Shown: one piece after another, positions 47,373-59,192 of the stretch
Numbering within the stretch: position 1 is the first letter of the stretch
Layout: every line of letters begins with the position of its first letter
Source of the DNA: Crotophaga sulcirostris
Taxonomy: Eukaryota; Chordata; Aves; Cuculiformes; Crotophagidae
Assembly (NCBI GenBank): GCA_013397455.1
Contig: VYZB01000748.1
Location: 68,018-132,017 of the forward strand
Direction: 5' to 3'
DNA length: 64,000 bases
Notes under the pieces: generated by a model
Seen by the model: only the letters and a program-made list of their open reading frames with translations
What the model was told of the DNA's origin: nothing
Database searches by the model: none
Translations under genes and position numbers: made by a program

Positions 47373-47594
47373 CCTAAGATCTCATCTCAATCTCCCCTCT
47401 TTTGGCTCAAAACTGCTCCCCCTCATCCCATCCCTGCACTCCCTGATCCAGAGCCCCTCCCCAGCTCTCCTGGAGCCCCTTTCAGCACTGGAGGCTGCTC
47501 TAAGGTCTCCCCACAGCCTTCTCTTCTCCAGGCTGAACAACCCCAACTCTCTCAGCCTGTCCTCGTGCAGGAGGTGCTCCAGCCCTTGGATCAT
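47373..47594 (-). mobile_element. CR1 LINE lacking its 3' end
   Basis: Minus-strand CR1 internal piece. The plus strand shows TCTCATCTCAATCTCCCCTC, CCCCTCATCCCATCCCTGCA, GGAGCCCCTTTCAGCACTGG and CTTCTCTTCTCCAGGCTGAA, ending near AGGTGCTCCAGCCCTTGGAT. The final 200 or so bases of the element, present in most other copies, are missing on the left. CR1 copies are normally cut at the 5' side, so a missing 3' end points to later deletion or rearrangement. A small hairpin sits at the break (47357-47381). Confidence 0.92.
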
Positions 47595-50500
47595 ACACAG
47601 TAACACACTGGTAATATCCCTGTTAACGCACTCGCGTCCCCAGTGAGCACTGCAACCCTGCCAGCCGGCTAATGAGCTGTGCTCCTTGCATTATCCCCTG
47701 TAATTGTCTTCATATTAATGGGAATAATCTGTTAGTGTTAACACTCCTGGCCAAGATCCACGTGGTCCTCTCTGCATCCCAGCTGTGGGTGCTGGAGGTG
47801 AAAGTAGGGATCCCCACACACCCTGCGATGGGGGGATCCCTAAGGCAAAGCTCCCCAGCCCCTCGCCTACCTGTGTCTCCTTCCAATGTGTATTGCTCTT
47901 TCCACCCTGTAAATGGGATCGTCTTTTAAAATATTTTGAAATCCACTGACAAAAAAAGCACTCTGTCAGAGGCAGAGATTATTGATGTTGTTATTATTGC
48001 ATCTCCCGTCTCCGCTGCAAAGGATGCCTGACCATGCTGACAGCTGCTATTAAGAAAGTTGCACAGCCAGTGTTTCTGGGGATATAATTCTTTCTGAGCA
48101 AAGTTAAACACTAAAAGGGGTTATTTCACCAAGTAAAAGCGAGAGCTGGGAGAAAGTTTCTCTGTGACATGTGAATAGTAATCACGGTGTGTATTATCCG
48201 GAGAGAGACCCGTTACAGGATCCTTCCGTGCTCTTTACCGATGCAGCAAAACCCGTTATCCCGATTCTGCAGCTGCAAAGGGCAAACTGGGTGAAACTTT
48301 CCAGGTGTTCTGGGCAAACAGGGGGAGCAATGGCATTTCTGTTCAAGGAGTTTCTTATGTTGCAAGGCTATGAAACACAAACGGATTAGTTTTCCCAATA
48401 CAGACAAAGATTTCAGCACATACAGCCCAATATACGGCTTTGGCCCCTTTATGGCTTTAACATAAAACCAGGAGACGTGTGGTGGCTTGGGCTGGATTTT
48501 CTATTAGGTGTTCAAATAGCAGGAGAGGGAGAGAGACAGGTGGACCAGAGCAAGCACAGAGCACACATCAAAGCCTGCACCTCCATCACGCACTTCTGAG
48601 CATCCCTAATAAGCACCTAAAGGGACTGTGCAGGCACTTGGGTGACTGCCATGCAAGGGATGGAGCCAAAAAGAGCAGGGAAGGGGATTCCTGACAAGAC
48701 CCATTTTTTTTTAAGGATCCTTCTGAGCCCTGCTTTGGTTTCCCATGAGTTGAGCAGCAGGGACCAGCCCTGAAGCCCCATCCTGCTGTCACCCAGTGCT
48801 CAGGGACAGCCGAGACGTTCCATGCTGGCGTCGTTGCCCAAGTCTTGGCTGTCGCTTGGAGGAACCTGGGCAAGCAGCACAGGCTGCCATCCATTAGCAA
48901 TTTCCCCAGCGCTGCAATTTATCCCTGTCATTTAGGGCTCATGTGCTATTATTTAGTCTATTTCCAAGATCTTATTACATTTTTTATTCATATGGAGGTT
49001 AGATTTATATATTGAAGATCAATAAAAGGCTCTATCGTGGCTACATTATTAATAAGGAGTACATTATATGCAGACAGACAGCCCACTCCATTGGATTTAC
49101 TCAGTAGCTATGCTTTTTGGGGCCAATTCTGAAAATTTACTACCTGTTCGATCTCTCTTCCTCTCTTTGCCTCTCCCTGGGCACCCATCCCTCCTTTCTT
49201 CTGCATGGGGATAATAGCAACTTTATTTAGCAGCATATGTCCTTTGTCCCTGCAGATGACACTGTGGTGCCTCTGTCCTCTAACAACCCCTAAATCTGAG
49301 CAAGAGGCAGGGCGTGCGCTGCAAGAAGAGCATCCTCTTGCTTTCTTTAGTATTTTGCCACCTTATTCCCTTTCTGCTTTGTTTTCCACACCATGGCTGC
49401 TTAGGGAAGGTGCCTGTGGCCACCTCCACCTAATAATGATGTCCCTGCCACAGGCAGGAAACCGAGGCAGCAATGTAAATTATGAAAATTCAGGATAAAA
49501 TCAACTGCTGATGCTTGATTGCGGGATCTGCTCCAAACCCTCCTCTCTTGCAGTCGCCAAACAGGAACTCACCATCATGTGCTTTCAATTATTTTGCACC
49601 ATTTTGCACTTTTCTGGCCTTTCAGCTCATTTCTCGCTATTATTTATCTGTCAGCATCTTCCACAGGTGTAAAGGGAGGGTGTGCACCGACTGTTGGGTA
49701 CCCACACGTTCAGCTCACACCTGTTGGGCTGCTCAAAGCCCTTGGCGGGGGGTGGTGGGGAAGGGTTTGCTCAAGGTCATGGAGAGAAGGGACAGAAAAG
49801 CTCCAGAATAGGCTGCCGAGCCCCAAGGTGAGGGCTGGGCTCAGCACAAGTGACCCCCATCCTCCCCAGCCAGCACCCACTCATAAATCTAATTCTAATC
49901 AGCAGTAATTAACTCTAATCATGATAATTAACAGCGAGTGAGAAAATATTAGCCGGAATAATCAAATCCGATTAGACTGATGCTGCCTTTGCCTGGGAAA
50001 CCTGCAGGGTGATAAGTCAATTCACCCACACTGCACTTGTACCCTGTCAAGGTTTTATGAGTACATGAACCATCAGGCTCGTTCAGAAATGATTCCAGCT
50101 ACGGTTCGAGCTCTGACCTCTTCCAGCTAATTACCAGCATGGCAGTTAATCATGGAGAAGTGTTAATGGGTTGGTTCCTCCCTGGCTGCTTTTTGTGCAG
50201 GGCAGGGGATGCTGCATGCAGTGCTGCGAGCTGGTTAACATGAGAGGGGCTGGGAGGGAATGCGCAACGGTGCGGGTTCAGTCCCGGGGTGGAAAATCAA
50301 TAAAATGCATAGAGTTCTTGCATACTGAAAATGGTTTCCCTTCCCCTGGTGCTCTTAGCATTCAGGACCTCTCCGCTCTCAGTCTTGTGCGTAGAGGAGA
50401 GCAAAAAATATCTGACTCCGGTTTTACAAATCTTTAATGATCTTTAATCTTTATTAGTGGTCTTCAAACACAAATAATACTGTTTTATTAATAAAGCATC

Positions 50501-51617
50501 AGATGATGTATCTGTCCTTCTCTTGATGGAGCACCTCAAAGTGGTGGCAGCCCCGTGGGGACCAGCGGATGCAGATCCAGCTGTGGCAGAGCAGGCTGTG
50601 ACAGCAGCACATCTGGGTAGCTGGGAGTTCGGATGCTGGAGAGCATTTATAGACGACTGCGGGAAGGCAGAGCTGCCAAATCCCTCCTCGGCTTCGCTCT
50701 CTGTAGGGAACAGATGGAAACAGTCGCCCGGAGCAGCGCGCTGGAGAAATCTCCTCTCCCCTGCTCCACTCACCTGATTATGATTTGCTCCTCCGATGCC
50801 TCAAACAGCCCTTTGCTGTCAGCGTGCGGCGTTGGCAGCCACGCGTTGGCATGATTGATGCCTAATTACATCCCAGCACAGTGCGGCCACGGCTCCTGAA
50901 CCTTCCCTGCCCTCTACGCGCTTTGCTCAAGTCCTCAACTTTTTCCAGGCTGTCGTGTGTGAGGCTCAACCCTCAGCATGGTCAGCCCTGCCTTTGAAAA
51001 TTATTTTAAATAGCAATCTGATCTGTTTTTTCCCCAGTTCTGCTGAAATCCGTATCTTTCCACTGTGTTCCCCCAAAAAAGGCAGCCCAGCCAGTTGCCA
51101 GTAATAGTCCTGTGAAGTTCCAAATTATTTCTCTCCTACTCGAACTAAAATGTGCCCCTGATCTGAACGAAATCAGGTATTTAGCAGCATTAAATGCTTT
51201 AACTACGCTATTTATTACGCTGTGGAACATTGCAGGATTTCTCAGCTGTTAGATGATTTTGGAGGGGATTTGTTCTCTCAGGACCTCGTAGCGCTTAAAA
51301 TTGTGTTGGAAAATAATAGTTAGTGTAATCATCTAAACGAAACGTGACTCCACTGCATGATGCTTTATGATAATTCTATGGTGTGATAGCAGATGCACAA
51401 GCAAGCAAGGTGTAGATGGACTGGGTAGCTGGGAAAATGTACCTGTCCTCCTGCTGTTCCTTCCAGGTGTAAATTAGGAGGTGCTTCAGTGAGTACAGTG
51501 TAGCTACAGCAGCTCAGAACTGGCAAAAGGGAGAGCAGGATGGGACCCGCCCAGTGTCCCATCAGAGAGCTCCTTGCAGTGATTGCTCCACAAGTGGCTA
51601 CTGTTTCACTCAGAGGG
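47595..51617. other. Non-repeat DNA, no gene seen; TAAT-rich and AT-rich patches
   Basis: About 4 kb without CR1. AT-rich candidate elements lie at 47660-47760 (CATATTAATGGGAATAATCT), 48930-49110 (TATTACATTTTTTATTCATA) and 49881-49978. The segment 49140-49235 (CATGGGGATAATAGCAAC) faintly recalls an old MIR-like tail. Frames reach 129 codons without a known domain. Confidence 0.5.
49881..49978. promoter_or_regulatory. ATTA/TAAT-dense island, candidate enhancer
   Basis: About 100 bases hold about ten ATTA or TAAT cores at irregular spacing: CTAATTCTAATC, GTAATTAACTCTAATC, GATAATTAAC, ATATTAGCC, AATAATCAAATCCGATTAG. TAATC words are favoured by bicoid/OTX/PITX-class homeodomains and TAATT by others. 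This is motif reading, not evidence of binding. Confidence 0.25.
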
Positions 51618-51668
51618 TTTGTATTATTATTATTATTGTTATTATCGTTGTTACTATTATCATTTTTT
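51618..51668 (+). repeat. Imperfect TTA trinucleotide microsatellite
   Basis: About fourteen interrupted copies of TTA (TATTATTATTATTATTG and onward) followed by T7. It sits just upstream of a CR1 copy. Confidence 0.85.
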
Positions 51669-51721
51669 TGACGGAACCATGGTCATGAGGAGTGGAGCAG
51701 GCTCTGGGAAGAGTTCTGGTC

Positions 51722-52107
51722 TTTGCTGAGAAAGCTGGGGTTGTTCAGTCTGGAGAAGAGAAGACTATGGGGAGACCTTAGAGCAGCCTCCAGTACTGAA
51801 AGGGGCTCCAGGAAAGCTGGGGAGGGGCTCTGGATCTGGGAGTGCAGGGATGGGATGAGGGGGAAGGGTTTTGAGCTGCAAGAGGGGAGATTGAGATGAG
51901 ATCTTGGGGAGAAATATTTTGCTGTGAGGGTGGGGAGGCCCTGGTCCAGGTTGCCCAGAGCAGTGGTGGCTGCCCCATCCCTGGAGGTGTTCAAGGCCAG
52001 GTTGGATGGGGCTGGGAGCCCTCTGACCCAGTGGGAGGTGTCCCTGGGGTTGGAACTGGATGGGCTTTGGGGTCCCTTCCAACCCAAACCGTTCTGTGGT
52101 TCTGTAT
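51722..52107 (+). mobile_element. CR1 LINE 3' end, group A, long copy
   Basis: Sense CR1 of about 386 bases. It shows TTCAGTCTGGAGAAGAGAAG, GGAAAGCTGGGGAGGGGCTC, GAGATTGAGATGAGATCTTG, ATTTTGCTGTGAGGGTGGGG and CAGAGCAGTGGTGGCTGCCC, with a terminus of AACCCAAACCGTTCTGTGGT. A deletion of about 14 bases near 52047 removes the usual CCCATGGCAGGG block. It keeps the block deleted from 24251-24548. Confidence 0.95.
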
Positions 52108-52848
52108 GGAAATACACCCTCCATTGCTTCTCCATTGCCCTTGTGAGATGCTGGTGTTGGTGCCAAGGGGATACAAACTGCAGCTACAGATGGAAAATCA
52201 ACACTCAAAGAGGTGAAATGCTTCTCAGAAATTCAGTGGGTGTTTTGGGGCAGAGTAAAGGACCAAAGCCAGGATTCCCAGGGGCATTTCAGAGCTTCAT
52301 AGCTCTCAAGTGAGGAATCAGCAGCCAGAGATGCCGAGGCACGGCACGGGGCAGAGCAGACAGGTTAACCAACAGGTTGGAGAGAAATTGGTATGCAAGC
52401 TACAGCCAAGGCAGCCTTTATATCAGAGCCTCACAAAGGCAATTCGCAGCAATTGATATAAAAAGGTGTCAGTTCTGGTTTAAGTACTGTATTACCAGCA
52501 AAGATTTATCTGCTTCAAAGGCAGGCCTCGTGCCACCGAGGGAATAAACAGCTCTTCTCCTTATCTCTTTCGCATAGCGCAATATTTTCTCCGTTCGACT
52601 TTGGCTCTAAAAAGACTTTTTCTTCCCCATTCTTATTCACATATTGTAATTTAGAATGACCCCTCCCAAACCTCCTTGGAAATAATCCAGGGAAAATGGC
52701 TTATCGGGGTCACAGGAAGAGGTGGAGGGATGGTTTGTGTCCCCTGGGAGGCTGCAGGGGGATGGAGATGAGGTTTCTGCAGAGGCTTCTTCTCAGAGAT
52801 GGAGCTTCTGGTCCAGCAAACAGCTCCAGTGCTCATGGCAAAGAGGAG
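52108..52848. other. Non-repeat DNA, no gene seen
   Basis: Single-copy DNA between two same-strand CR1 copies, AT-rich around 52430-52660. No gene was recognised. Confidence 0.5.
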
Positions 52849-53049
52849 GAGACCCTTTTCCTGTGAGGGTGGGGAGGCCCTGGCCCAGGTTGCCCAGAGC
52901 AGTGGTGGCTGCCCCATCCCTGGAGGTGTTCCAGGCCAGGTTGGATGGGGCTTGGAGCCCCCGATCCAGTGGGAGGTGTCCCTGCCCGTAGCATGGGGCT
53001 GGAACTGAATGGGCTTTGAGGTCCCTTCCAACCCAAATCATTCTATGAT
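52849..53049 (+). mobile_element. CR1 LINE 3' end, group A
   Basis: Sense CR1 of about 200 bases. It includes CTGTGAGGGTGGGGAGGCCC, TGGCCCAGGTTGCCCAGAGC, CCATCCCTGGAGGTGTTCCA and GGGCTTTGAGGTCCCTTCCA, and ends CAAATCATTCTATGAT. It is among the least diverged copies. Confidence 0.95.
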
Positions 53050-55689
53050 TTCCCTTTGGCTGTTTCTGTGCAGAAATCCCAGAGGAAAACTGCAAACACC
53101 ATCTCTGATCATCTCCAGGTTCACCCTCAGTGCAAAGCAGAGCCAGCCCAGGCTGCTCATGGGCTGGGATTTGAGGAGTGAGGGATGCATGGGGTGTGTG
53201 TGTGTCATCTCCCCACTTCTTTATTTGTTGACAAAAGAAGGGTGAGGGAGCTGGAGCAGCCGAGCAGCCGGCGTGGCTCACTCGGTGATGGAGTGGCTGC
53301 TTCGCTAGAGAGGTTGATGGATCAATAGATAAAACAGTTCTCACTCGCTCGTTTGCTGAGTTGGTGCCGTACCTGGGGCTGCCTGGGAACGTGCCAGTTG
53401 TGGAAGGGAAAAAAAAAGGAAAGGTCACAGGATCTGGCTGTGCTGGGGCTCAACCCATGCTTGTGGTTGGTGCAATGGAAGGAGCTCCACCAGCCCCGGT
53501 GCTGCTGCTGTGGAGATTCTTGTGCTTTTCCAAGCAATTCCAGCAGACCATTTGTAAAATTATGTCTTTAAACATATTTATCCAAGCCACATCTATTTTA
53601 CATGCCTGCGCAAGGCACTTTATGAAGAATATAAAAAAGCAGAGAGAAATTATCTATTCTTCCTCTACAATTTGTCTCTTTCGGTGGGGAAGAGATAACA
53701 AAGGACCTATTTCATTTTGCTGTTTGGTGCAGGATGCCAGGCAATAAATCGAGAAGTTTTATAAAATGCTTCCTCTTTTGCCCCCATTTTAATGCCATTT
53801 TAAGGTGGAAAGACCCAAACAGAAAAATGCTATTTGCAGGCTCTCAGCCCAGAGTCCCTTCTGCTCCGCTCAGTTGTTTGCTCACTGAAATGAATGGGCT
53901 CTTTCGGCAGCAGGGATCACAATGTGAATCAGAACTAAAGAGCAGCATGTTTGCAGAGAATCAAGGATCTTCCCCTTCGCAAACTTTGCAAACTGGTTCT
54001 TCCACTATTTGGGAGCAATTAGATGGGAGCTCAAGTGAAAGCTGCTGCCGGGCACTGATCGGCAGCTCTCGTTCGCATCAAATATTCAGCATGGATATTT
54101 CATTATCAGCCTAATTCATAGGCGGCGTCCACGGCTGGGTGGTTTTAGAAATTAAACTGTACTTTCACCTCTAACGAACGCAGGCGGTGAAGGGGAGAGA
54201 GGCGGCCACGCCGCTGGCTTACGGAGCGGGGTGGGAGGGGGCTGCAGCAGCCGGGGCTGAGTGCGGCTTCACCTTTCATAAGCAAAAAATTAATCACATC
54301 CAAAGCGGTGCAGTGAATGAAGTTAGCAAGCTGTGCAATTACAGCAGTGTGCAGGAGTTAATTAGTCACTCGCCTTTGCTGTGGAGAGAGCCCTGCAGAG
54401 AGCCGACGCGAGGCACAGAGAGCTGGAGCCAGCAAGGGTTTGCTGGTGGGGTTGGTGCCTGTTCTGCATCTCAGGGCTGGGGTGAACCAGAACTAATTCA
54501 GCAATTTGGTGATGCAAACCCTCTTGTTTGTAGGAGCGATGAGTATGACCATGCTGTTAATGACATGTGGACCCAAACAGGATGGGAATCAGGGCAGAGG
54601 GAGGATGTCTATCTGCTCAGACACCTGGAATGCGTCAAGTTGTGCTGAATTCTGCTTTATGTGCCCACAAAACCCCTTGTCTCCACTATGGGAGGGTTTA
54701 CAAGCAAATAAATCTGTTGATGCTATGAGCTGAAAAAAACATCAGCACCAGGCATTTGTGCCTGGCCCCAGCTTTACAACGCTGGCAATTAAACTTCTTG
54801 CTGGCACGTGGGTTCTCCAAAAGGTTGACAGCATGTTCAGCTAATGGCACTGCTGGTGTTCCTCTGCTGCCTGCAGTAGTTTATGAGCACTTGAAGTGGC
54901 TGAGCTGGAGTTGGGAACACCCTCCCTCCCATGTACCCATCTTCTGAGACACAAGAGCATCCAGTTCCTCGCTGGGGCTCCTCAGACAAGAGTTTGTGCA
55001 TGATTTAGAGTCTCTTTTAGACTTGCATGGGAAGTGTCATCCCTGCACACACTGGCAATCTGCTGAGTCTGGGATACACCAGGCGTGCACGGAACGACTC
55101 CCCAGCACAGAAGGACCAAGTGATGCTCAACAAGCTTTAACTCAGGCTGACAGCACTGCACAAATGACCTGCGTGGGCATTGCCAGTGCAGCACCTGCCG
55201 TACAGTGAGCTCCACAGTGCACACTCAGGGCAACTCCTTGTAAAGCTGAAAAAGCCTCCGGTTGTTCCTTTACAGCTTTTTCCCAGCTGGAAAAAGCGGG
55301 CTCACATACACCAGTTGCTCTGCAACTCAATATGGGCAACCAGCACAGTGGGAGAGCCAGGAGGGCAGGAGATGGGCTCTGCAGAGCCCTGGCAGAGCTG
55401 GGGGGCTCTGGGCAGCGATGGGGGGATGCCAGGAGTGGTTCCGTGCTGGAGGATCCTTGCAAGGACAAGCTGCCCACCAGCAGGCTCACCAGCAAAGCTG
55501 GTTTCCTTTGGAAACTGGGCTGTGAGGGCCCATGGGCTTCTGATTTCACAGCAAAACTACCCCAGGTCAGGCAAGATGATGGCAACATGACATTTACCAT
55601 GTATGTCAGCTGCAGGACAGCTCTACCTGGTGACCAGCACATCTCCACGGAAAGGGATGAACTGTGGGCAACAGGGCTGGCCCTGTGGA
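53050..55689. other. Non-repeat DNA, no gene seen; CpG spot and TAAT patch
   Basis: A CpG-denser stretch at 54120-54270 runs into an AT-rich part at 54285-54370 (AAAAAATTAATCACATCC, GTTAATTAGTCACTCGC). The pairing resembles a developmental enhancer but this is unproven. A TG run is seen near 53197-53206. Frames reach 211 codons only through a CR1 copy, and 184 codons without it (minus, 55142-55696), with no domain recognised. Confidence 0.5.
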
Positions 55690-55885
55690 AAATCACAGAA
55701 TCATAGAATGGTTTGAGTTGGAAGGGACCCTGAAGGTCATCCTGTCCAACCCCCCTGCAGTGAGCAGGGACATATTAAACCAGATCAGGCTGCTCAGAGC
55801 CCCGTCCAACCTGACCTTGAATGTTTCCAGGGATGGGACAACCATGACTTCTCTGGGCAACCTGATCCAGTGTTTTATTGAAAAA
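55690..55885 (-). mobile_element. CR1 LINE 3' end, older variant
   Basis: Minus-strand CR1. The plus strand shows AATCACAGAATCATAGAATG, GGTCATCCTGTCCAACCCCC, TGCAGTGAGCAGGGACATAT, GATCAGGCTGCTCAGAGCCC and CTTCTCTGGGCAACCTGATC. The CTGCAGTGAGCAGGGACAT block differs from the group A sequence, so this is another subfamily. Its tail octamers are well kept. Confidence 0.94.
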
Positions 55886-58800
55886 TGCAGATGCTCTGGC
55901 TCGAGTGCAGTTCTGACCCATCTCAGAGAGCTCAGCAATTGCTTGTCACATCCTGCTGGTCACTGGGAACGTGAGGGGTGTGAGCATCCTTGTCAGGGCT
56001 CCACTTAGCACAGCCGGTTGGCTCCTCTCCACCCAATTACTAATGCAGACACTGGAGCCGCAGCCGGCAGCGCGTGGCCAGACCCAGCACCTGCATACAG
56101 ATCAGTGCCAGGGCTGGAGGGACAGCTCGGGGGGGGGGCTGACACCCTCTTCACTGGGGAAACACCAGGCTGAGATGCTGGCTGTTGCAGCAGCAGGAAG
56201 GGATGCTGGTGTGGGGACCTCATTAAGCACTTTATGCATGGGTGGTTGTAATCAAAACCCTGCTGCTCAGAAGACAGCTCGTGGCCGTGCTAAGGGTTCA
56301 CCAGCCGCGAGAGAATTGATTCATAAAGGACAAAGCCTAGGAGCAGGGCAGGGCTCTCCTCCCCACCTCTTGACTATTTGGAAGCCTGGCAGGCAGAGGT
56401 TTCTCTAACCTGCTGAAGGATTTGGCCACTGGCTACAGGAGGCAGGAAAACTTTGGGATTTATTCATGGCCACCTGTCAGGGCTGTCATTCCCCATGCTG
56501 AGCTACAGCCTGAAGTTTGCCATGCTATAAATCAGCTCCTCTTGGACATCATAACTCTTCTTTATAGGCTCTTTCCCCTTCATAAATAAACCTCATTCCA
56601 TATGTATATACTGCAAAAGGCAAGCCTGATTTGCAGCTCAGTGCTGGCTCAGGTGGCATCTCTGTGCCAGCTGACAAAGTGCCCAGGGAATCTCTCCAGC
56701 TTGGCTGCATCCTTGTGTGGGACGCATCCCTGCGTGGGATCCCTTGGCTGCAGAGATGGGGACCCTCCAAGGAGACTCAGGCAAAGGCAGGATTAGTGTG
56801 GGTGCTCTTTCCCATCCAAACCCACGCAGAACAGAGCAGGGAGTGGAGTCAGTCACTTGGGAAGTCCTTCAGCCACAAAATCCTCTTTGCACGCAGAGAA
56901 TAAATGCGTTTACTGAAATTAGGACCAACTGAAGAGCCATGTCATTAACAGGAGGGACAAAAGGGAGATTTGCCAGAAGCATGAGCGGATCGAGCAGGGT
57001 CTGAGGCTTGTTTTCCCTCCCCTTACACACTGTCCTTGGAGGGGATGGAGGTGGCTCCTTGTGGGGTCAGAATGGGGAAAGTGGCTGCAGCTCTGGCTCT
57101 GCTCCCTCCTCAGCACCCCCCAGCCAGGAGCTGGGAGGGAGCAGGGGTCAGCGCTCAACCTCAGACAAAGACCTCATTTCAGCCAAAACAGTAGAGCAAT
57201 TTATGTCCCCTGCTGTCCAGATGAAGAATGGAGCCCTCTATTTTTGTCCTCTGGCTGGTATTTTAATGGCAGATTAACAGGAAATAGGTCCAAAGGTGCA
57301 ATCTGCCTTTTTCCCCCCACTTAAAGAGCCTGCACGTTGGCATTTGGGTTTTGGAATGGGCTTAAAGAAGGCACCAGCAAGTGACTCTCACAAAGCCAGG
57401 GTCCAACGACCTCTGAGAGCCCAGGGGTTGGAAAAAGAGACTTCACCCAACCCAGTGTAGCACTTTCTTCTCCATCATTCCCACTGGGATGTCAGAAATG
57501 CTGAGACTAGACTCAACCCAAGTGCACGTGGATGCAGTTCCCAGTGAAGTCCATAAAAGCGTTTCTCAGCCACCTTTATCCCAAGTTTCTGCTGTACCAA
57601 CATCCAATCCCAGGGAAGGGAGATGGAGTAGCCTGCACAGACGTGATGTGCCAGCCCAGGAGGCCTTAAATCTCTTTCTGAACTCCTCCTTTCCACAGCC
57701 ATTGGGGGCTGCAAGGCTGAGGATGAAGGACATCGCTGGGTGATAAATCCTACCAGCAGAGCACTGCCCGTTCGTGCCCGCGTTGCGGAGCGGCGCGATG
57801 GGCTGCTGCGGGGCTGACTCACTGCCACTGCCCAGATTATCATTTTGGATAGTTTAAGTTGGCAACTTCCAAAGCAGAGAGAAGATTAAGAGCACTTTTT
57901 ATAACTCCTACAAGTTCAAGTTAGGGAGACAGAGGGGAGCCCTGGCGCTGATGCTGAAGGGGGGGTGCTGGGATGCTGAGCACCTTGTAGATCCCAGACC
58001 TGTTATATTTTGAGACTAGAGCATGGATTTTCATTGTTTCGCCTTGCAAACTCCAGCTGAAGCCCTGATCAGTGCTGGATTGGTGTTTAGCAGGGCTGTG
58101 GGAAGGCAGGCAGAAGTCAGGGCTGGTTTCTGGTAGAGGCAGCTCCCATCTTCTGGCTGCCATCTCCAGTTAAGACAGTTCATGCATTATCTGCCTCTTG
58201 ACTATTAACAAAGCCATTTGCTGCTGAGAATTACTTAGAAATCTGAACGCAGTCTAATCAATACAGCTTTCACCCACGCAGGGAGCTGCTGGGGTGGGAG
58301 GGGTCAGCCAACAGCATCTGCATCTGAAGGATCCCACCAGGCAGAGCCACTGCAGGGGCTCTCAACTCAGCTGTGCACGAGGGTGCTGGGATGGTTGTGC
58401 TCCCCTCCGAGCTTCCCCAGTGGCTCGGCTGACCGTGGGCTGAAGTTGAGGTGTTTTCTTCCAGGAGAACCTGTCCCTCACCCATTTCTGAGCACTCAGG
58501 CTAGAGGGGATTCACGGATGTTGCTAAGGATGGTTGAAGTAACCACGATGAACTTTTTGTCACAGCTGAATTCCTTACCCTAAAGGACCCTGGAGCATCT
58601 TTTCCTTATTTGCCCCTTAAAATTATTGTCACAAACGAGCCCCTCTCCAGATTTATACAGGTATGATCTCTGGTCCTGATGCAATGTCATGCAGGTTTAT
58701 GGAGATGCTGTTGATTTGGACCAGTGATCACAGAGTGCAATGCCAGGAAACTTCCCAGGGCTGCTCCTGATTTACATCCATGATTCTGCTTAATCATAAG

Positions 58801-59123
58801 CACTTGCCGATGCAATTCCAGTCAAAGGCAGCTTATACCAATGTAGCTAAAAAATTTGCCCTATAAATTATCTTTAGAGCACAAGGATTTCAAGCGTGCT
58901 ATCCTAGATTAAGCTGTGTCCTTGTCAGTCTTGAACTAGAGAGGAAATAAATCCCTCTCTCCTTTTTTTGCCTGACCTGGCAAGCCAAGACCTGGCAGGA
59001 GACAAACCCTGCCTGTGCTCCGGCTCTCTGCGCACGTGCCTTGTCTCCATTGTGATCAGCAGAAATATTGCTTGCATTCATCTCATCAGGAGGGAAACTG
59101 AGGCAGACAGGGAGATTCCAGAG
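55886..59123. other. Non-repeat DNA, no gene seen; CpG spot 57765-57815
   Basis: About 3.2 kb with no CR1. A small CpG-dense spot (GCCCGCGTTGCGGAGCGGCG) lies at 57777-57796. The segment 58180-58280 (TGACTATTAACAAAGCCATT) may be conserved non-coding DNA. No gene or repeat was recognised. Confidence 0.5.
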
Positions 59124-59192
59124 TTCCTTCAGCAAGTTTGGTGATGACACCAAGCTGTGTGACGTGCCCAACACGCTGGAGAGAAGAGATGC
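59124..59192 (+). mobile_element. CR1 LINE ORF2 fragment (reverse transcriptase catalytic region)
   Basis: Sense CR1 piece encoding FSKFGDDTKLCD then TLERRDA. This corresponds to the reverse transcriptase region around the catalytic Asp-Asp pair, where the usual CR1 form is F-A-D-D-T-K-L; here alanine is glycine. It is cut off on the right by a minus-strand CR1 3' end. No functional enzyme remains. Confidence 0.85.

Noticed and set aside
49140..49235. MIR-like tail around CATGGGGATAATAGCAAC
   Set aside because: Only one short word matches; flanks do not keep the expected order, so it is not called as a feature.
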